Shown piece after piece: positions 14,009 through 30,464 of a stretch of DNA of 64,000 nucleotides. The DNA is taken from positions 19,000 through 82,999 of the forward strand of contig JACYXH010000745.1 of assembly GCA_026745465.1 (NCBI GenBank), read 5' to 3'. The translations under genes were made by a program, and so were the position numbers. This stretch comes from Lota lota (taxonomy: Eukaryota > Chordata > Actinopteri > Gadiformes > Lotidae). The notes beneath the pieces were generated by a model that was not told the DNA's origin, ran no database searches, and saw only the letters and a program-made list of their open reading frames with translations. Each line of letters starts with the position of its first letter. Within the stretch, counting starts at the first letter, position 1.

Positions 14009-14559
14009 ATGCCTGTGAATTCACACTGGACCCAAACACAGCTCACAGAGAACTCTCTCTGTCTGAGGACAACAGAAAGGTGACAGTGGTTATGGAGGAG
14101 CAGTCGTATCCTGATCACCCAGAGAGATTTGACTCCCATCCCCAGGTGTTGTGTAGAGAGAGTCTGACATGCCGCTGTTACTGGGAGGTAGAGAGGGAAG
14201 GACGTGTTGTTATAGGAGTGACATACAGAGGAATCACAAGGAGAGGAAGGGGTGGTGACAGCTGGCTTGGAGGGAACAACAAGTCCTGGAGTCTTTATTG
14301 TCGTGATGGTGGTTACTATGCCTGGTTCAACGGTAGTATAACAGTCATACGTCTCCCCCCCGCTGGCTCTAACAGAGTAGGAGTGTATCTGGACCGGCCT
14401 GCTGGCACTCTGTCCTTCTACAGAGTGTCCCCAGATGTAGGAGGGTCCTCAGACACACTGACACACATCCACACCTTCCAGTCCACCTTCACCCAGGAGG
14501 ACCTCCTCCCTGGGTTTACGTTAGGGTGGGGTGCCTCAGTGTCTCTGTGTCGGTTGTAG
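14009..14559 (+). pseudogene. Orphan B30.2 (PRY-SPRY) exon of an NLR gene
   Basis: The 551-bp exon follows acceptor tctcccatcag (phase 1) and ends at TAG 14,557-14,559. Its length, phase and 3' flank are the same as those of the terminal exon of the complete NLR gene at 44,070-44,620. PRY begins [24 protein letters not shown] shows CYWEVE, an [14 protein letters not shown] strand and a final SVSLCRL. The frame is fully open. No linker, LRR or NACHT exons lie upstream; Ig exons and repeats are found instead. I therefore read it as the surviving 3' end of a deleted NLR copy. It could still be used as an alternative terminal exon by an upstream gene of matching phase; the Ig exons end in the right phase (1), so a chimeric Ig-B30.2 transcript is formally possible. 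Confidence 0.8.
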
Positions 14560-14589
14560 AAAAAAAGAAACGCGGCGGGCGGGCCGTGT

Positions 14590-15340
14590 GTGTGTTTCTT
14601 TTTTTTCCACACACACAGTACACACACACACATAGTACACACACATAGTACACACACACACACATAGTACATACACACACACATACACATAGAACACACA
14701 CACACATAGTACACACACACACATAGAACACACACACACATAGTACACACACACACATAGCACATACACACACATAGTACACACACTGACACACACACAT
14801 ATAGTACACACACAAACACATAGTACACACACACATAGTACACACACAAACACATAGTACACACACGCATAGCACACACACACATAGTACACACACACAG
14901 TACACACACATAGTACACACACAAACACATAGTACACACACAGTACACACACAAACACATAGTACACACATAGCACACACACAATACATAGTACACGCAC
15001 AAACATAGCACACACACATACAAATAGTGCACACACACATAACACACGCACAAACACGTAGTACACACATAGCAGACACAAACACATAGTACCCACACAC
15101 ACATACCACACACAAACACATAGTACATGCACAAACATAGCACACACACATACACATTGTACACACACACACATATTACACACACATGCATAGTACACAC
15201 ACACACGCATAGTACACACACACATAGTACACACACAAACACATAGTACACACACAAACACATAGTACACACACACACATAGTACACACACAAACACATA
15301 GTGCACACACACATAGTACACACACATAAATACACAAAAC
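14590..15340. repeat. CA-rich imperfect array 3' of orphan B30.2 exon
   Basis: Long runs of (CA)n are interrupted by regular tag motifs (catagtacacacaca). The reverse-strand frames of 200-300 codons (CVCVYYVC) are artefacts. A short version follows the other B30.2 exon at 44,650-44,800. Confidence 0.92.
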
Positions 15341-16080
15341 AGTTATATATTCTCTTTCATTTACTTCAATAACTTAAAAAAAATTAATGTCACATACTTT
15401 TCGCTTTTACTCAAGTCTGTTTGTGAATTAAAAATGGAGGTGAGAGATTTATTGTGGCTGTGTTTTCCTTCATGTTATTTTGTAGAGATTTAATGTGTTA
15501 TTGTGTGTTGTTTTATTTGAAGGGATACATGCTATTTTATGTGTTATTAATGTCTATTAGACAAGCATATACAATGTAATATTTGTCTATTTATGTTCAT
15601 ATTGCTCTGCTTATTACAACAATAAATAATTTGGTTTGAAGTAACTCAGTACTTGAGTAGTCTTTTCACTAGATACTTTCTTACTCTTCCTCAAGTCATT
15701 ATCTGATGACTACTTTTACTTCTACTTGAGTTATTGTTACTTTAAATATATACTCGGTAAATATAAAAGTAGAGTGTTGTAAATAGGAGGTTATTGACAG
15801 TGCTCATTATTCTATATAATTATATTACCTACAATTCTTATCATTACCAATATAAACACTTATCTTGTTCCGTCTTAGTATGTCTTCTATGATCTTAAAC
15901 TTAGTAACCTATGCTCTTTAGTCAACGTTACTAGAATAATCACATAATGCAGAAAGAAAACCCTGGTTGCTTTCCAGAGCGAGAAGTTGTCTCTCAAACT
16001 GTAGGAATATAGACCTATAAAAATAGAATAATCTGTGTGTTCTGTGTATGAGACGCATCGCCATGCACCAAGAGTATGGC
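15341..16080. other. NLR 3' flank, spacer copy 2
   Basis: From 15,420 to about 15,760 this matches 44,880-45,170 and 240-480. It matches the reverse complement of 19,300-18,650 (interrupted there by an LTR-like insert). No gene is seen. Confidence 0.6.
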
Positions 16081-16084
16081 TAGA

Positions 16085-17345
16085 GCTCTCAACAGCTTTA
16101 TTCTTTATTATTCGTTGGTTCCTATAACTATATAAGCCTAATTATAAAGGGTAATGAAGGTTTAATAGAAGAGTTCTCAACAGCTTTATTCTTTATTATT
16201 CGTTGCTTCCTATAACTATATAAGCTTAATTATAAAGGGTAATGAAGGTTTAATAGAAGAGTTCTCAACAGCTTTAATCTTTATTATTCGTTGGTTCCTA
16301 TAACTATATAAGCCTAATTATAAAGGGTAATGAAGGTTTAATAAAAGAGTTCTCAACAGCTTTATTCTTTATTATTTGTTGGTTCCTATAACTATATAAG
16401 CCTAATTATAAAGGGTAATGAAGGTTTAATAGAAGAGTTCTCAATACAACAGCTGCATTTTAGAAACAGACATACTCTATTTATTCTGTATTTTTTATAC
16501 AGTGTTATACAGTTTATTTATTTAATGCCACATTTATTTATTTCAGGGTACTTTTATTTCATAATGCCAATTTTTTTAATTTAATGTCACTTTTTAAATT
16601 AAATGCCACATTTATTCATTTAATGCAAGATTTATTTATTCAATGCCAAATTTATTTCATAGTGCCAAATGCATTTATTTCAGGGTACTTTTATTTCATA
16701 ATGCCACATTTATAAATGTAATGCCACATTTATTTATTAAATTCCACATTTATTTATTTAATGCTACATTTATTTCATAAAGCGAAATGTATTTATTTCA
16801 GGGGGCTTTTATTTCATAATGCCACATTTATTAATTTAATGCCACCAAAAATTTGGCATTTACTAAAAAAACTTTAGCATTATGAAATAAAAGTCCCCTG
16901 AAATAAATAAAGGTGGCATTAAATAAATAAATGTAGCATTTTGAAATAAGTCCCCTGATACTATGTTAAAAATACAGAATATATAGAGTATGTCTGTTTT
17001 TAAAATGCATCTGTACAGTTATAATAAAGCTGTTGAGAACTCTTCTATTAAACCTTCATTACCCTTTATAATTAGGCTTATATAGTTATAGGGACCAACG
17101 AATAATAAAGAATAAAGCTGTTGAGAACTCTTCTATTAAACCTTCATTACCCTTTATAATTAGGCTTATATAGTTATAGGAACCAACGAATAATAAAGAA
17201 TAAAGCTGTTGAGAACTCTTCTATTAAACATTCATTACCCTTTATAATTAGGCTTATATAGTTATAGGAACCAACGAATAATAAAGAATAAAGCCCCAGC
17301 CCCGATCCAATTTTCAACAAAAGAAGAAGAGAGAACAGATCTGTT
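16085..17345. repeat. Foldback palindrome with tandem-repeat arms, copy 2
   Basis: Four ~88-bp units run forward (16,085-16,445), then taatgccacatttatt units. The orientation flips at about 16,850, and three reverse-complement 88-bp units follow to 17,295 with the end module ccccgatccaa. The left arm lacks its outer end module. Confidence 0.8.
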
Positions 17346-18800
<1,455 letters not shown>

Positions 18801-18810
18801 ACATTGCATA

Positions 18811-19215
18811 TGTGTCACGCCGTCCACTTCCGCCACCTAGCGGGCGCCGGCAGCCACTACTCCACCTGCTCCCTCTTTCCCCCTGTTTCCACACCGGCCG
18901 TCAACCACCAATCACCGCCCCCTATTCCTCCCCTGGATCTCCGAGCAGCCGGCGCTGGTTCGTGGTTCACTCTGCTCCCGTCAGTGTCTTGGTTCCCGGC
19001 TCTAGAGTACTGGTCCTTTCCCTGTTCCTGCCTGTGACCCGTTCTCTCCCTTTGCCTCGCTGTCCGCCTGATTTCCTGCCCGTTGCCGGACCCTGCCTGT
19101 CTGACCGCTCTCTGCCTGCTTAGCCCCCCGGCTTGCCTGTTTCTCGCTCGCAGTAAACTCCCTTTGTACCTCTCTGCCTCCCTGTGTCGAGCGTTTGGGG
19201 GCCCTCGCTCTGTTC
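18811..19215 (+). mobile_element. Solo-LTR-like block (Ty3/gypsy type)
   Basis: A C/T-rich block starts tgtcacgccgtccacttccg and ends ctctgttcca. It interrupts the inverted spacer and has the same layout as the sushi-type LTRs at 33,880 and 35,668: a 'ttccgccacctag' motif near the start, ctggttcgtgg in the middle, and a pyrimidine-rich 3' half. No internal region is present. A clean target duplication is not evident, so the exact ends are uncertain. Confidence 0.6.
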
Positions 19216-19299
19216 CACGTGTATCCCTTTAAATAAAACAACACACAATAACACATTACATCTTTACAAAATAACATGAATGAAGGCAAACACAGCCAC

Positions 19300-19305
19300 A
19301 ATAAA

Positions 19306-19402
<97 letters not shown>
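19300..19402. repeat. (CT)n microsatellite
   Basis: About 50 CT units. Confidence 0.95.
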
Positions 19403-19403
<1 letters not shown>

Positions 19404-19544
19404 CGTTGGTTAACAGTGGAAAACAATTGAATAGTTGCACAATAACGCCTCTAAAATGGTGAGATGTAGTGGTTATTTGCCACTGGAACTGGGATTCATC
19501 GGCGTGGATCGACGCTGGTTTCCGGGGCTTCCCCGAATACTATT

Positions 19545-19840
<296 letters not shown>

Positions 19841-19894
19841 GCAGCTGTGTCAGCGCGATCCTGTGTTTGAAGGATTCGCTTTACCTGAAAACAG

Positions 19895-19995
19895 GTGACC
19901 ATTGACGACAGCCTCATTCCACAGCCCCCGATTGGCTATCACAGAGAGGGGGCGGTTCCTGTGAGGTAGCCGAGGCTGTGATTGGCTGTCTGGAC
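19895..19995 (+). promoter_or_regulatory. NLR-type promoter, copy for truncated NLR
   Basis: It contains tgacgaca at 19,903-19,910, an inverted CCAAT box (gattggct, 19,930), a GC box gggggcgg (about 19,948) and a second inverted CCAAT box (gattggct, 19,980). Immediately downstream is the 5' UTR sequence shared with 29,880-30,060 and 32,820-32,957. The copy at 29,740-29,830 keeps the order but has lost the first CCAAT core (attgt). Confidence 0.55.
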
Positions 19996-19999
19996 TTCC

Positions 20000-21449
20000 T
20001 AGTGCTTCCCAAACTTCAGTCTTCCGCAGTGAGGATCCCTGAAGCTCAATCTTTCTCTAGATCCACTTTTAATCCCTTTTACCTGATTTACTTGATTTAG
20101 GAACCCTTTAACCTCCTTTTCTTCCCTTACATTTATACATTTATAACTTTATACTGTATGGGAACACATTTTAATCACGGAATAGGTAAGGTAAGCCTAC
20201 AGTTTACTACAGTTTATATTGTCTTTAGGTTATTGGTATATTAAATTATTTAATCTTGGGAAACGGTTCCGTGTAGCGCTTATCAATTCTATTTTACAGA
20301 CTCATTTTACTATAGAGAAATACAAAGTTAGTTTAATGTTTTATTGTGCTTTTCTGAGCCATGTGGTACATTGAACATTGCGTTCAATTTTCAAGTGATT
20401 AATTTCTCTTGATGCTACTCAAAATGAAAAGAAGGACGTGACAGAAATCCTTTGAATGTCCTTATATTTAAATCACAAGTTAAATATGTGTGCGTAGCGA
20501 CTGGGGATGGGCCCGTTTATAAATCCTCCTAGTGACGTGTTGCTGGACTGTACCACTTTCACAGGGGGGTTCCTGCGGGTATAGACTCTGTTACTATGGT
20601 TTAAACCACAGCTGGAGCCAGAGAGGGAGAGAAAGAGACTCGTTGGCCAGCGCCTCCTCGTAATGCTGAAATAAACTATTATATCACGATAATAAGAGGA
20701 TACCATATAGATGTATTGAGCTTCACCAGTTGATTTATATGGAATCTGTGGTTCAGTAAAGTGACAGAATTCAGACTTTGTTCTAGTGGGAAAGTAATTA
20801 AAACATTCTTTACTTGTAATTGTACAACGATTAGTTTTTCAAGTAAATTGTATTAGTTTAAGCACAGTTACAGTCAAGGTGTTTAAACCTCTCAACTAAT
20901 GTACACATCTGTACTGTAGTGAGGTCAGTGTGGTTATGTTGTGGGGTTACTATTGATGGTCTATGACGCTTTAGTGTGATATAGTTACAATGATCTGCTC
21001 TCTCAATAAACAGCTAAAGTTCAAAAGGCAAATGAAGTGATCAATGAGTTGTGTTTGTGTCCAGGTCTCCAGTCTACTATGAATGAGGAGAGAGAGGAGG
21101 GGGGTCCTACCTCTAAAACCACTCTGTCTGGGGAACATGTCCACCAGAGCAAAGTTAAGAGGTAAGAAGATGATCTCTCACTGTCAGTGACTGTTGTCCA
21201 TCTCAGAGCTCAGCAGTGATATATCATGACTCCATCATTAGTCTGAGTAAAAGCTGTGTGTGTGTTGTGTTGTGTAAGAATTGATTACAGTGTCTATCTT
21301 ACATCCATAAATCCTAGTTCTTGTTTTTCTAGAAGAGTACAGCAGGAGAGAGCAGACTCCCCTGGACCCAGCTGTGTCTCCATGAAGAGTGACTGGTCTA
21401 TGCGTCTACATGTTGGGTTTAAAGATGGAAATCCGTCTATTGAGAAGAG
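20000..21449 (+). pseudogene. Truncated NLR gene: 5' UTR exon, start exon and one repeat exon
   Basis: The 5' UTR exon ends at 20,185 with donor gtaaggt. The start exon is 21,065-21,161 (ATG at 21,079; [20 protein letters not shown]) and ends in phase 2. The next exon, 21,333-21,449, encodes a ~39-aa repeat containing [20 protein letters not shown], phase 2 to 2. These match exons 1 and 3-4 of the complete NLR gene at 33,302-36,316. After the second exon the homology continues into the intron and then stops in a 49-bp minisatellite and an L2 LINE. No FISNA, NACHT, LRR or B30.2 exon follows. Both exons and their splice sites are intact, so a short transcript is possible, but no sensor protein can be made. 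The UTR intron (20,186-21,064) holds nothing recognisable. Confidence 0.8.
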
Positions 21450-21545
21450 GTGAGGTTTTAAAGAGTGACTGGTCTGAGGCATGGATGAGGGTTTCTTCAG
21501 CAGTGAAAGATGGAGGGGGGGGGGGGCAATGTTTTCTGGATGGAA

Positions 21546-22466
21546 GAAGGCTGTTTTAGTGATGTGGTTGACATGGTGTGAATGAGAGGAGGGATAAGGC
21601 TGTTTTAGTGATGTGGTTGACATGGTGTGAATGAGAGGAGGGATAAGGCTGTTTTAGTGATGTGGTTGACATGGTGTGAATGAGAGGAGGGATAAGGCTG
21701 TTTTAGTGATGTGGTTGACATGGTGTGAATGAGAGGAGGGATAAGGCTGTTTTAGTGATGTGGTTGACATGGTGTGAATGAGAGGAGGGATAAGGCTGTT
21801 TTAGTGATGTGGTTGACATGGTGTGAATGAGAGGAGGGATAAGGCTGTTTTAGTGATGTGGTTGACATGGTGTGAATGAGAGGAGGGATAAGGCTGTTTT
21901 AGTGATGTGGTTGACATGGTGTGAATGAGAGGAGGGATAAGGCTGTTTTAGTGATGTGGTTGACATGGTGTGAATGAGAGGAGGGATAAGGCTGTTTTAG
22001 TGATGTGGTTGACATGGTGTGAATGAGAGGAGGGATAAGGCTGTTTTAGTGATGTGGTTGACATGGTGTGAATGAGAGGAGGGATAAGGCTGTTTTAGTG
22101 ATGTGGTTGACATGGTGTGAATGAGAGGAGGGATAAGGCTGTTTTAGCGGTGTGGTTGACATGGTGTGAATGAGAGGAGGGATAAGGCTGTTTTAGTGAT
22201 GAGGTTGACATGGTGTGAATGAGAGGAGGGATAAGGCTGTTTTAGTGATGTGGTTGACATGGTGTGAATGAGAGGAGGGATAAGGCTGTTTTAGTGATGT
22301 GGTTGACATGGTGTGAATGAGAGGAGGGATAAGGCTGTTTTAGTGATGTGGTTGACATGGTGTGAATGAGAGGAGGGATAAGGCTGTTTTAGTGATGTGG
22401 TTGACATGGTGTGAATGAGAGGAGGGATAAGGCTGTTTTAGTGATGTGGTTGACATGGTGTGAATG
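21546..22466. repeat. 49-bp minisatellite (about 19 units)
   Basis: The unit core is gctgttttagtgatgtggtt, period 49, with units almost identical. The complete NLR gene has a single unit at the equivalent intron position (36,428-36,483), so the array grew from one ancestral unit. Confidence 0.95.
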
Positions 22467-23928
22467 AATCAGAATCAGAATCAGAAAAGCTTTATTGCGT
22501 TTTTTAGACATACAAGGAATTTGTCTTGGTGATGTAGGTGCACGTCACGTTCTCTATTACAGGTTAAACAGAACAAACAAAATAAGTATAAATATATGTA
22601 TAAATATATACACACAATTTATATTTACAAGAGAATAAGTACAGTGGCATGTAGAGCCAGGGGTGGGGTGTGGAGAGAGTCAGGGTGGTTTCCGGGCCTT
22701 GTTAATAAGGCTAGTGGCGGAGGGGAAAAAACTGTCCTTGTGACGAGAGGTTTTGGTCCTGATGGACCTCAGCCTCCTGCCAGAGGGGAGTGGCTCAAAG
22801 AGATTGTTGCCGGGGTGGGAGGGGTCAGCCACAATCTTTCCTGCACGCTTCGGAGTCCTGGTGGCGTAAAGGTCCTGGAGCGGGGGCAGATTGCAGCCAA
22901 TCACCTTCTCAGCTGAGCGAATGACACGCTGCAGTCTGCCCTTGTCCTTGGCTGTGCTAGCAGCGTACCAGGTGGTGATGGAGGATGTGAGGATGGACTC
23001 AATGATGGCTGTGTAGAAGTGCACCATCATTGTCTTTGGCAGGTTGAATTTCTTCAGCTGCCGCAGGAAGTACATCCTCTGTTGTGCTTTCTTGACGAGG
23101 GAGCTGATGCTCAGCTCCCACTTGAGGTCCTGGGAGATGATAGTTCCCAGGAAGCGGAAAGACTCCACAATGTTAATTGTGGAGCCAGAGAGGGTGATGG
23201 GGGCAGGTGGGGCTGGGTTCTTCCTGAAGTCCACAACCATCTCCACTGTCTTTAGAGCGTTGAGCTCTAGGTTGTTTTGCTTGCACCACTTCACCAGGTG
23301 GTCAGCCTCCGACCTGTAGGCGGACTCGTCTCCATCAGAGATGAGTCCGATGAGGGAGGTGTCGTCCGCGAACTTCAGAAGCTTGACAGACTGGTGAGTG
23401 GAGGTGCAGCTGTTGGTATACAGGGAGAAGAGCAGAGGAGAAAGAACACAGCCCTGAGGGGTTCCGGTGCTGATGGTCTGTGAGTTGGAGACGTGTTTCC
23501 CCAGCTTCACATACTGCTTCCTGTCAGACAGGAAGTCAGTGATCCACCTACAGGTGGAGTCAGGCACACAAAGCTGGGAGAGTTTCTCCTGAAGCAGAGC
23601 TGGGATGATGGTGTTGAAGGCAGAGCTGAAGTCCACAAACAGGATCCTGGCATAGGTTCCTGCGGAGTCCAGGTGCCGGAGGATGTAATGGAGGGCCAGG
23701 TTGACTGCATCGTCTACAGACCTATTGGCTCTGTAGGCAAACTGTAGGGGGTCCAGGAGCGGGACGGTGATGTCTTTGAGGTGAGAAAGCACAAGGCGCT
23801 CAAAGGACTTCATAACCACAGAGGTCAGGGCGACGGGTCTGTAGTCATTAAGTGCTGTGGTCCTTGGCTTCTTAGGAACAGGAATGATTATTGAGGACTT
23901 GAAGCAGGCTGGCACGTGGCATGTCATG
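22467..23928 (-). mobile_element. L2-type LINE, 5'-truncated, with RT C-terminal half
   Basis: On the minus strand an open frame of 415 codons (23,927-22,680; stop just beyond, at 22,677) encodes the reverse transcriptase core and C-terminus. Motif A is [11 protein letters not shown] (about residues 95-105), motif B is [17 protein letters not shown], and motif C is FADD (186-189). The 3' UTR ends in ttctgattctgattctgatt-type repeats, typical of fish L2 tails. A full element would add an endonuclease and the RT fingers upstream; these are missing. The frame has no stops, so the copy is young. It sits exactly between an NLR intron satellite and the lectin-type 42-bp minisatellite, and no target-site duplication is seen. 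Confidence 0.88.
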
Positions 23929-23929
23929 T

Positions 23930-25000
23930 TCTATTATACAACTTGACCACTCCTAGACATGTCCACTACCTTCTAGAATACAGCTTGACCACTCCTAGAC
24001 ATGTCCACTACCTTCTAGTATACAGCTTGACCACTCCTAGACATGTCCACTACCTTCTAGAATACAGCTTGACCACTCCTAGACATGTCCACTACCTTCT
24101 AGAATACAGCTTGACCACTCCTAGACATGTCCACTACCTTCTAGAATACAGCTTGACCACTCCTAGACATGTCCACTACCTTCTATTATACAGCTTGACC
24201 ACTACTAGACATGTACACTACCTTCTAGAATACAGCTTGACCACTCCTAGACATGTCCACTACCTTCTAGTATACAGCTTGACCACTCCTAGACATGTCC
24301 ACTACCTTCTAGAATACAGCTTGACCACCCCTAGACATGTCCACTACCTTCTAGTATACAGGTTGACCAATCCTAGACATGTCCACTACCTTCTAGAATA
24401 CAGCTTGACCACTCCTAAACATGTCCACTACCTTCTAGAATACAGCTTGACCACTCCTAGACATGTCCACTACCTTCTAGTATACAGCTTGACCACTCCT
24501 AGACATGTCCACTACCTTCTAGTGTACAGCTTGACCACTACTAGACATGTGCACTACCTTCTAGAATACAGCTTGACCACTCCTAGACATGTCCACTACC
24601 TTCTACAATTCAGCTTGACCACTTCTAGACATGTCCACTACCTTCTAGAATACAGCTTGACCACTCCTAGACATGTCCACTACCTTCTACAATTCAGCTT
24701 GACCACTTCTAGACATGTCCACTACCTTCTAGTATACAGCTTGACCACTTCTAGACATGTCCACTACCTTCTAGAATACAGCTTGACCACTCCTAGACAT
24801 GTCCACTACCTTCTAGAATACAGCTTGACCACTCCTAGACATGTCCACTACCTTCTAGTATACAGCTTGACCACTACTAGACATGTACACTACCTTCTAG
24901 AATACAGCTTGACCACTCCTAGACATGTCCACTACCTTCTAGAATACAGCTTGACCACTCCTAGACATGTCCACTACCTTCCACTACCTTCTAGAATACG
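23930..25000. repeat. 42-bp minisatellite array 2
   Basis: About 25 units of the same 42-bp repeat as at 5,283-5,936. Variants such as ctattatac or ctacaattc mark subfamilies. It gives a 380-codon artefactual frame. Confidence 0.93.
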
Positions 25001-25010
25001 GAGTAGGAAG

Positions 25011-25972
<962 letters not shown>

Positions 25973-26199
25973 GTGGTAGGGGCAAGTAGTGAACTGGGAT
26001 TGGGCCTAAGTTTCTTGACCTCAGGGTTCAGAGGGTAACTTAGCAACATAGAGCCAGAGTCTAGGGTCATGGGGTCAAGGTCACTCTGTCATGGGGGAGG
26101 TTGTTAGAGTCATCCAACATTAGCATGGTCTTAGAGCTGTATAACACTAGCAGCTTACAAGAGCAAAAAGGAAAAGATTTAATGACAGCCATTAGTAAC

Positions 26200-26374
26200 T
26201 GGTTCACCGTGTTCCATGCATTTTAAGTTCCCTAGTTTCTGCCCTAGTTTGTCAGCTCATTGTCTGTTGTAGGTTTGTTTCAGTCTGCCTGTTCACTTGA
26301 AGTAAAGCTCCCTTTTGCACCCACCCCTCTGAGTCTGATGTCTGCATTTGGGTTCACCTCCCTGCACAAGCAGT
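26200..26374 (+). mobile_element. Possible decayed gypsy-type LTR 3' end
   Basis: The sequence gaagtaaagctccc, then tctgcatttgggttcacc and a final agtgaca resemble the 3' half of fish Ty3/gypsy LTRs. The 5' boundary is not clear. The rest of 25,972-26,520 shows nothing recognisable. Confidence 0.35.
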
Positions 26375-26519
26375 GACACTCAGTGTTTTAAGATGCCTCC
26401 ACCAAATCCAAATATATATCCATATATTAACCTCCCTCCCTGCTTCACTCTGTTTCTACTGGTTGATGCCCGCGCATTGGAAGAGAAGTGACTTATTTAA
26501 CTAATTAGCATTGTTTATT

Positions 26520-28149
<1,630 letters not shown>

Positions 28150-29320
28150 ACAGATCTGTTCTCTCTTCTTCTTTTGTTGAATATTGGATCGGGGATGGAG
28201 ATTTATTCTTTATTATTCGTTGGTTCCTATCACTATATAAGTCTGATTATAAAGGTTAATGAAGGTTTAATAGAAGAGTTCTCAGCAGCTTTATCATTCG
28301 GTGGGTCCTATACCTATAAAAGCATAATTATAATGGGCAATGAAGGTTTAATAGAAGAGTTCTCAATAGTACAGCTGCATTTTTAAAACAGACATACTAC
28401 ATATTCTGTATTTTGTATATAGTGTCAGAGGACTTATTTCAAAATGCTAAATTGATTTATTTAATGCCACATTTATTAATTTCAGGGGACTTTTATTTCA
28501 TAATGGTACATTTATTTATTTAATGCCACATTTATTTATTTCAGGGGACTTTAATTTCACAAAGCCACGTTTTTATTAAATGCTACCTTTTTTGTGGCAT
28601 TAAATGAATAAATGGGGCATTAGGAAATAAGAGTTCCCTGAAATAAATACATTTGGCATTATTAAATAAATGTAGCATTAAATAAATAAATGTGGCATTT
28701 ACTAAATAAATGTGCCATTAAATGAATAAATGTGGCATTATAAAATAAAGTTCCCTGAAATAAATACATGTGGCACTATGAAATACATTTGGCATTGAAT
28801 AAATAAATCTTGCATTAAATGAATAAATGTGGCATTTAAATAAAAAAGTGGCATTACATTAAAAAAGGTGGCATTATGAAATAAAAGTCCCTTGAAATAA
28901 ATAATTGTGGCATTAAATAAATAAATGTGGCATAATGAAATAAAAGTTCCCTGAAATAAATAAATGTGGTATTAAATAAATAAATGTAGCATTTTGAAAT
29001 AAGTCCCCTGACACTATATAAAAATACAGAATATATAGAGTATGTCTGTTTTGAGAACTCTTCTATTAAACCTTCATTACCCTTTATAATTAGGCGTATG
29101 GAACCAACGAATAATAAAGAATAAAGCCGTGAGAACTCTTAAATTAAACCTTCATTACCCTTTATAATTAGGCTTATATAGTTATAGGAAACAGCGAATA
29201 ATAAATAATAAAGCTGTTGAGAACTCTTCTATTAAACCTTCATTACCCTTTATAAATAGGCTTATATAGTTATAGGAACCAACGAATAATAAAGAATAAA
29301 GCTAGATAATATTCAGAGAA
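28150..29320. repeat. Foldback palindrome with tandem-repeat arms, copy 3
   Basis: It has the same architecture as copies 1 and 2 but only about two 88-bp units on the left and three to four, decayed, on the right. The right end runs into a degenerate GC-rich module (29,320-29,515) and (TG)n at 29,518-29,672. Confidence 0.78.
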
Positions 29321-29522
29321 GAAGAGAGAACAGATCTACGCTCGCTGCAGGAACTCATAACGCGCACAGTGCACACAGAGCAGCAGAGCTATGAAGCAGA
29401 AATTCAGAGAAGTAGAGGAGAAGAGATCTGTTTATTGTGTTACGCTGCTGATGACACGCGCGCAGACAGTGGTAAGCAGCAGACAGAAGACAGCAGATTC
29501 AGAGAGTGTGGAGTGTGTGGTG

Positions 29523-29671
<149 letters not shown>

Positions 29672-29734
29672 TGTGCGTGTGTCTGCGCGTCTGTCTGAGC
29701 GCATGTCTGAAGGCTTGGCTTTCCCTGACACGTG

Positions 29735-30062
29735 ACCATTGACGACAGGCTCAAATGGGGCAGCCCCCGATTGTTTGTCACAGAGAGGGGGCGGTTCCTG
29801 TGAGTTAGCCGAGGCTGTGATTGGCTGTCTGGTCTTTCCCAGTGTGTCATAATACTGTATGTTCCTCATTGTTCAAGTCTGCTTCCTCATTTAAACTTCT
29901 GTCTTTCTCAGTGAGGAGCCCTTAACTCTTTCTCTAGATCCACTTTTAATCTTTTACCTGATTTACTTGATTTAGGAACACTTTAACCTCCTTTTCTTCT
30001 TGCATTTATACTTTAATAACTTTATACTGTATGGGGTGGAACACATTTTAATCACGGAATAG
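29735..30062 (+). pseudogene. Isolated NLR promoter and 5' UTR exon, donor lost
   Basis: The promoter block (tgacgaca, GC box gggggcgg, inverted CCAAT at 29,819) and the UTR sequence with ctctttctctagatccactt match 19,900-20,185. The first CCAAT core is mutated to attgt. At the exon end the copy at 20,181 reads aatag then gtaag, whereas here it reads aatag then atataag, so the splice donor is gone. No NLR coding exon lies between here and the next promoter-like copy at 32,820. Confidence 0.6.
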
Positions 30063-30464
30063 ATATAAGCATATAATTATTGTATACTTAAATATACGTG
30101 TTTATACTTATTTTTATTTTTATAGGTTTTAGGTTAGTATATTAAATGATTTAATCTTGGGGAACGGTTTCAGTGTATGCTTATCAATTACATTTTACTA
30201 TATAGAAAATACATCGTTAGTTAAATGTTTAATATAATGTGCTTTTCTGAGCCATGGTCAGGTAAACATTTAGTAAATGTGTAGTATAACGACCTGTGAT
30301 AGCGCTGCCAACTCTTTCACATCCCCCCACGTTACTTGTAGTGATTGGCTTTATTTCCTCCTCTGTTGGTTTAAGGGTTTTGATTCGCTGAAGGCCCCTT
30401 GACTGTTTTTATCTCCTAATGGTAGAACATGATAGTCTAATCACCAACGAGGGTGTGGCCTGTA

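Noticed and set aside
14418-15335. Reverse-strand frames of 218-305 codons (CVCVYYVC)
   Set aside because: Translation of an interrupted CA array; the compositional bias is total.
22596-23747. Forward frames over the L2 region
   Set aside because: The minus strand carries clear RT motifs A, B and C; the forward frames are shadows.
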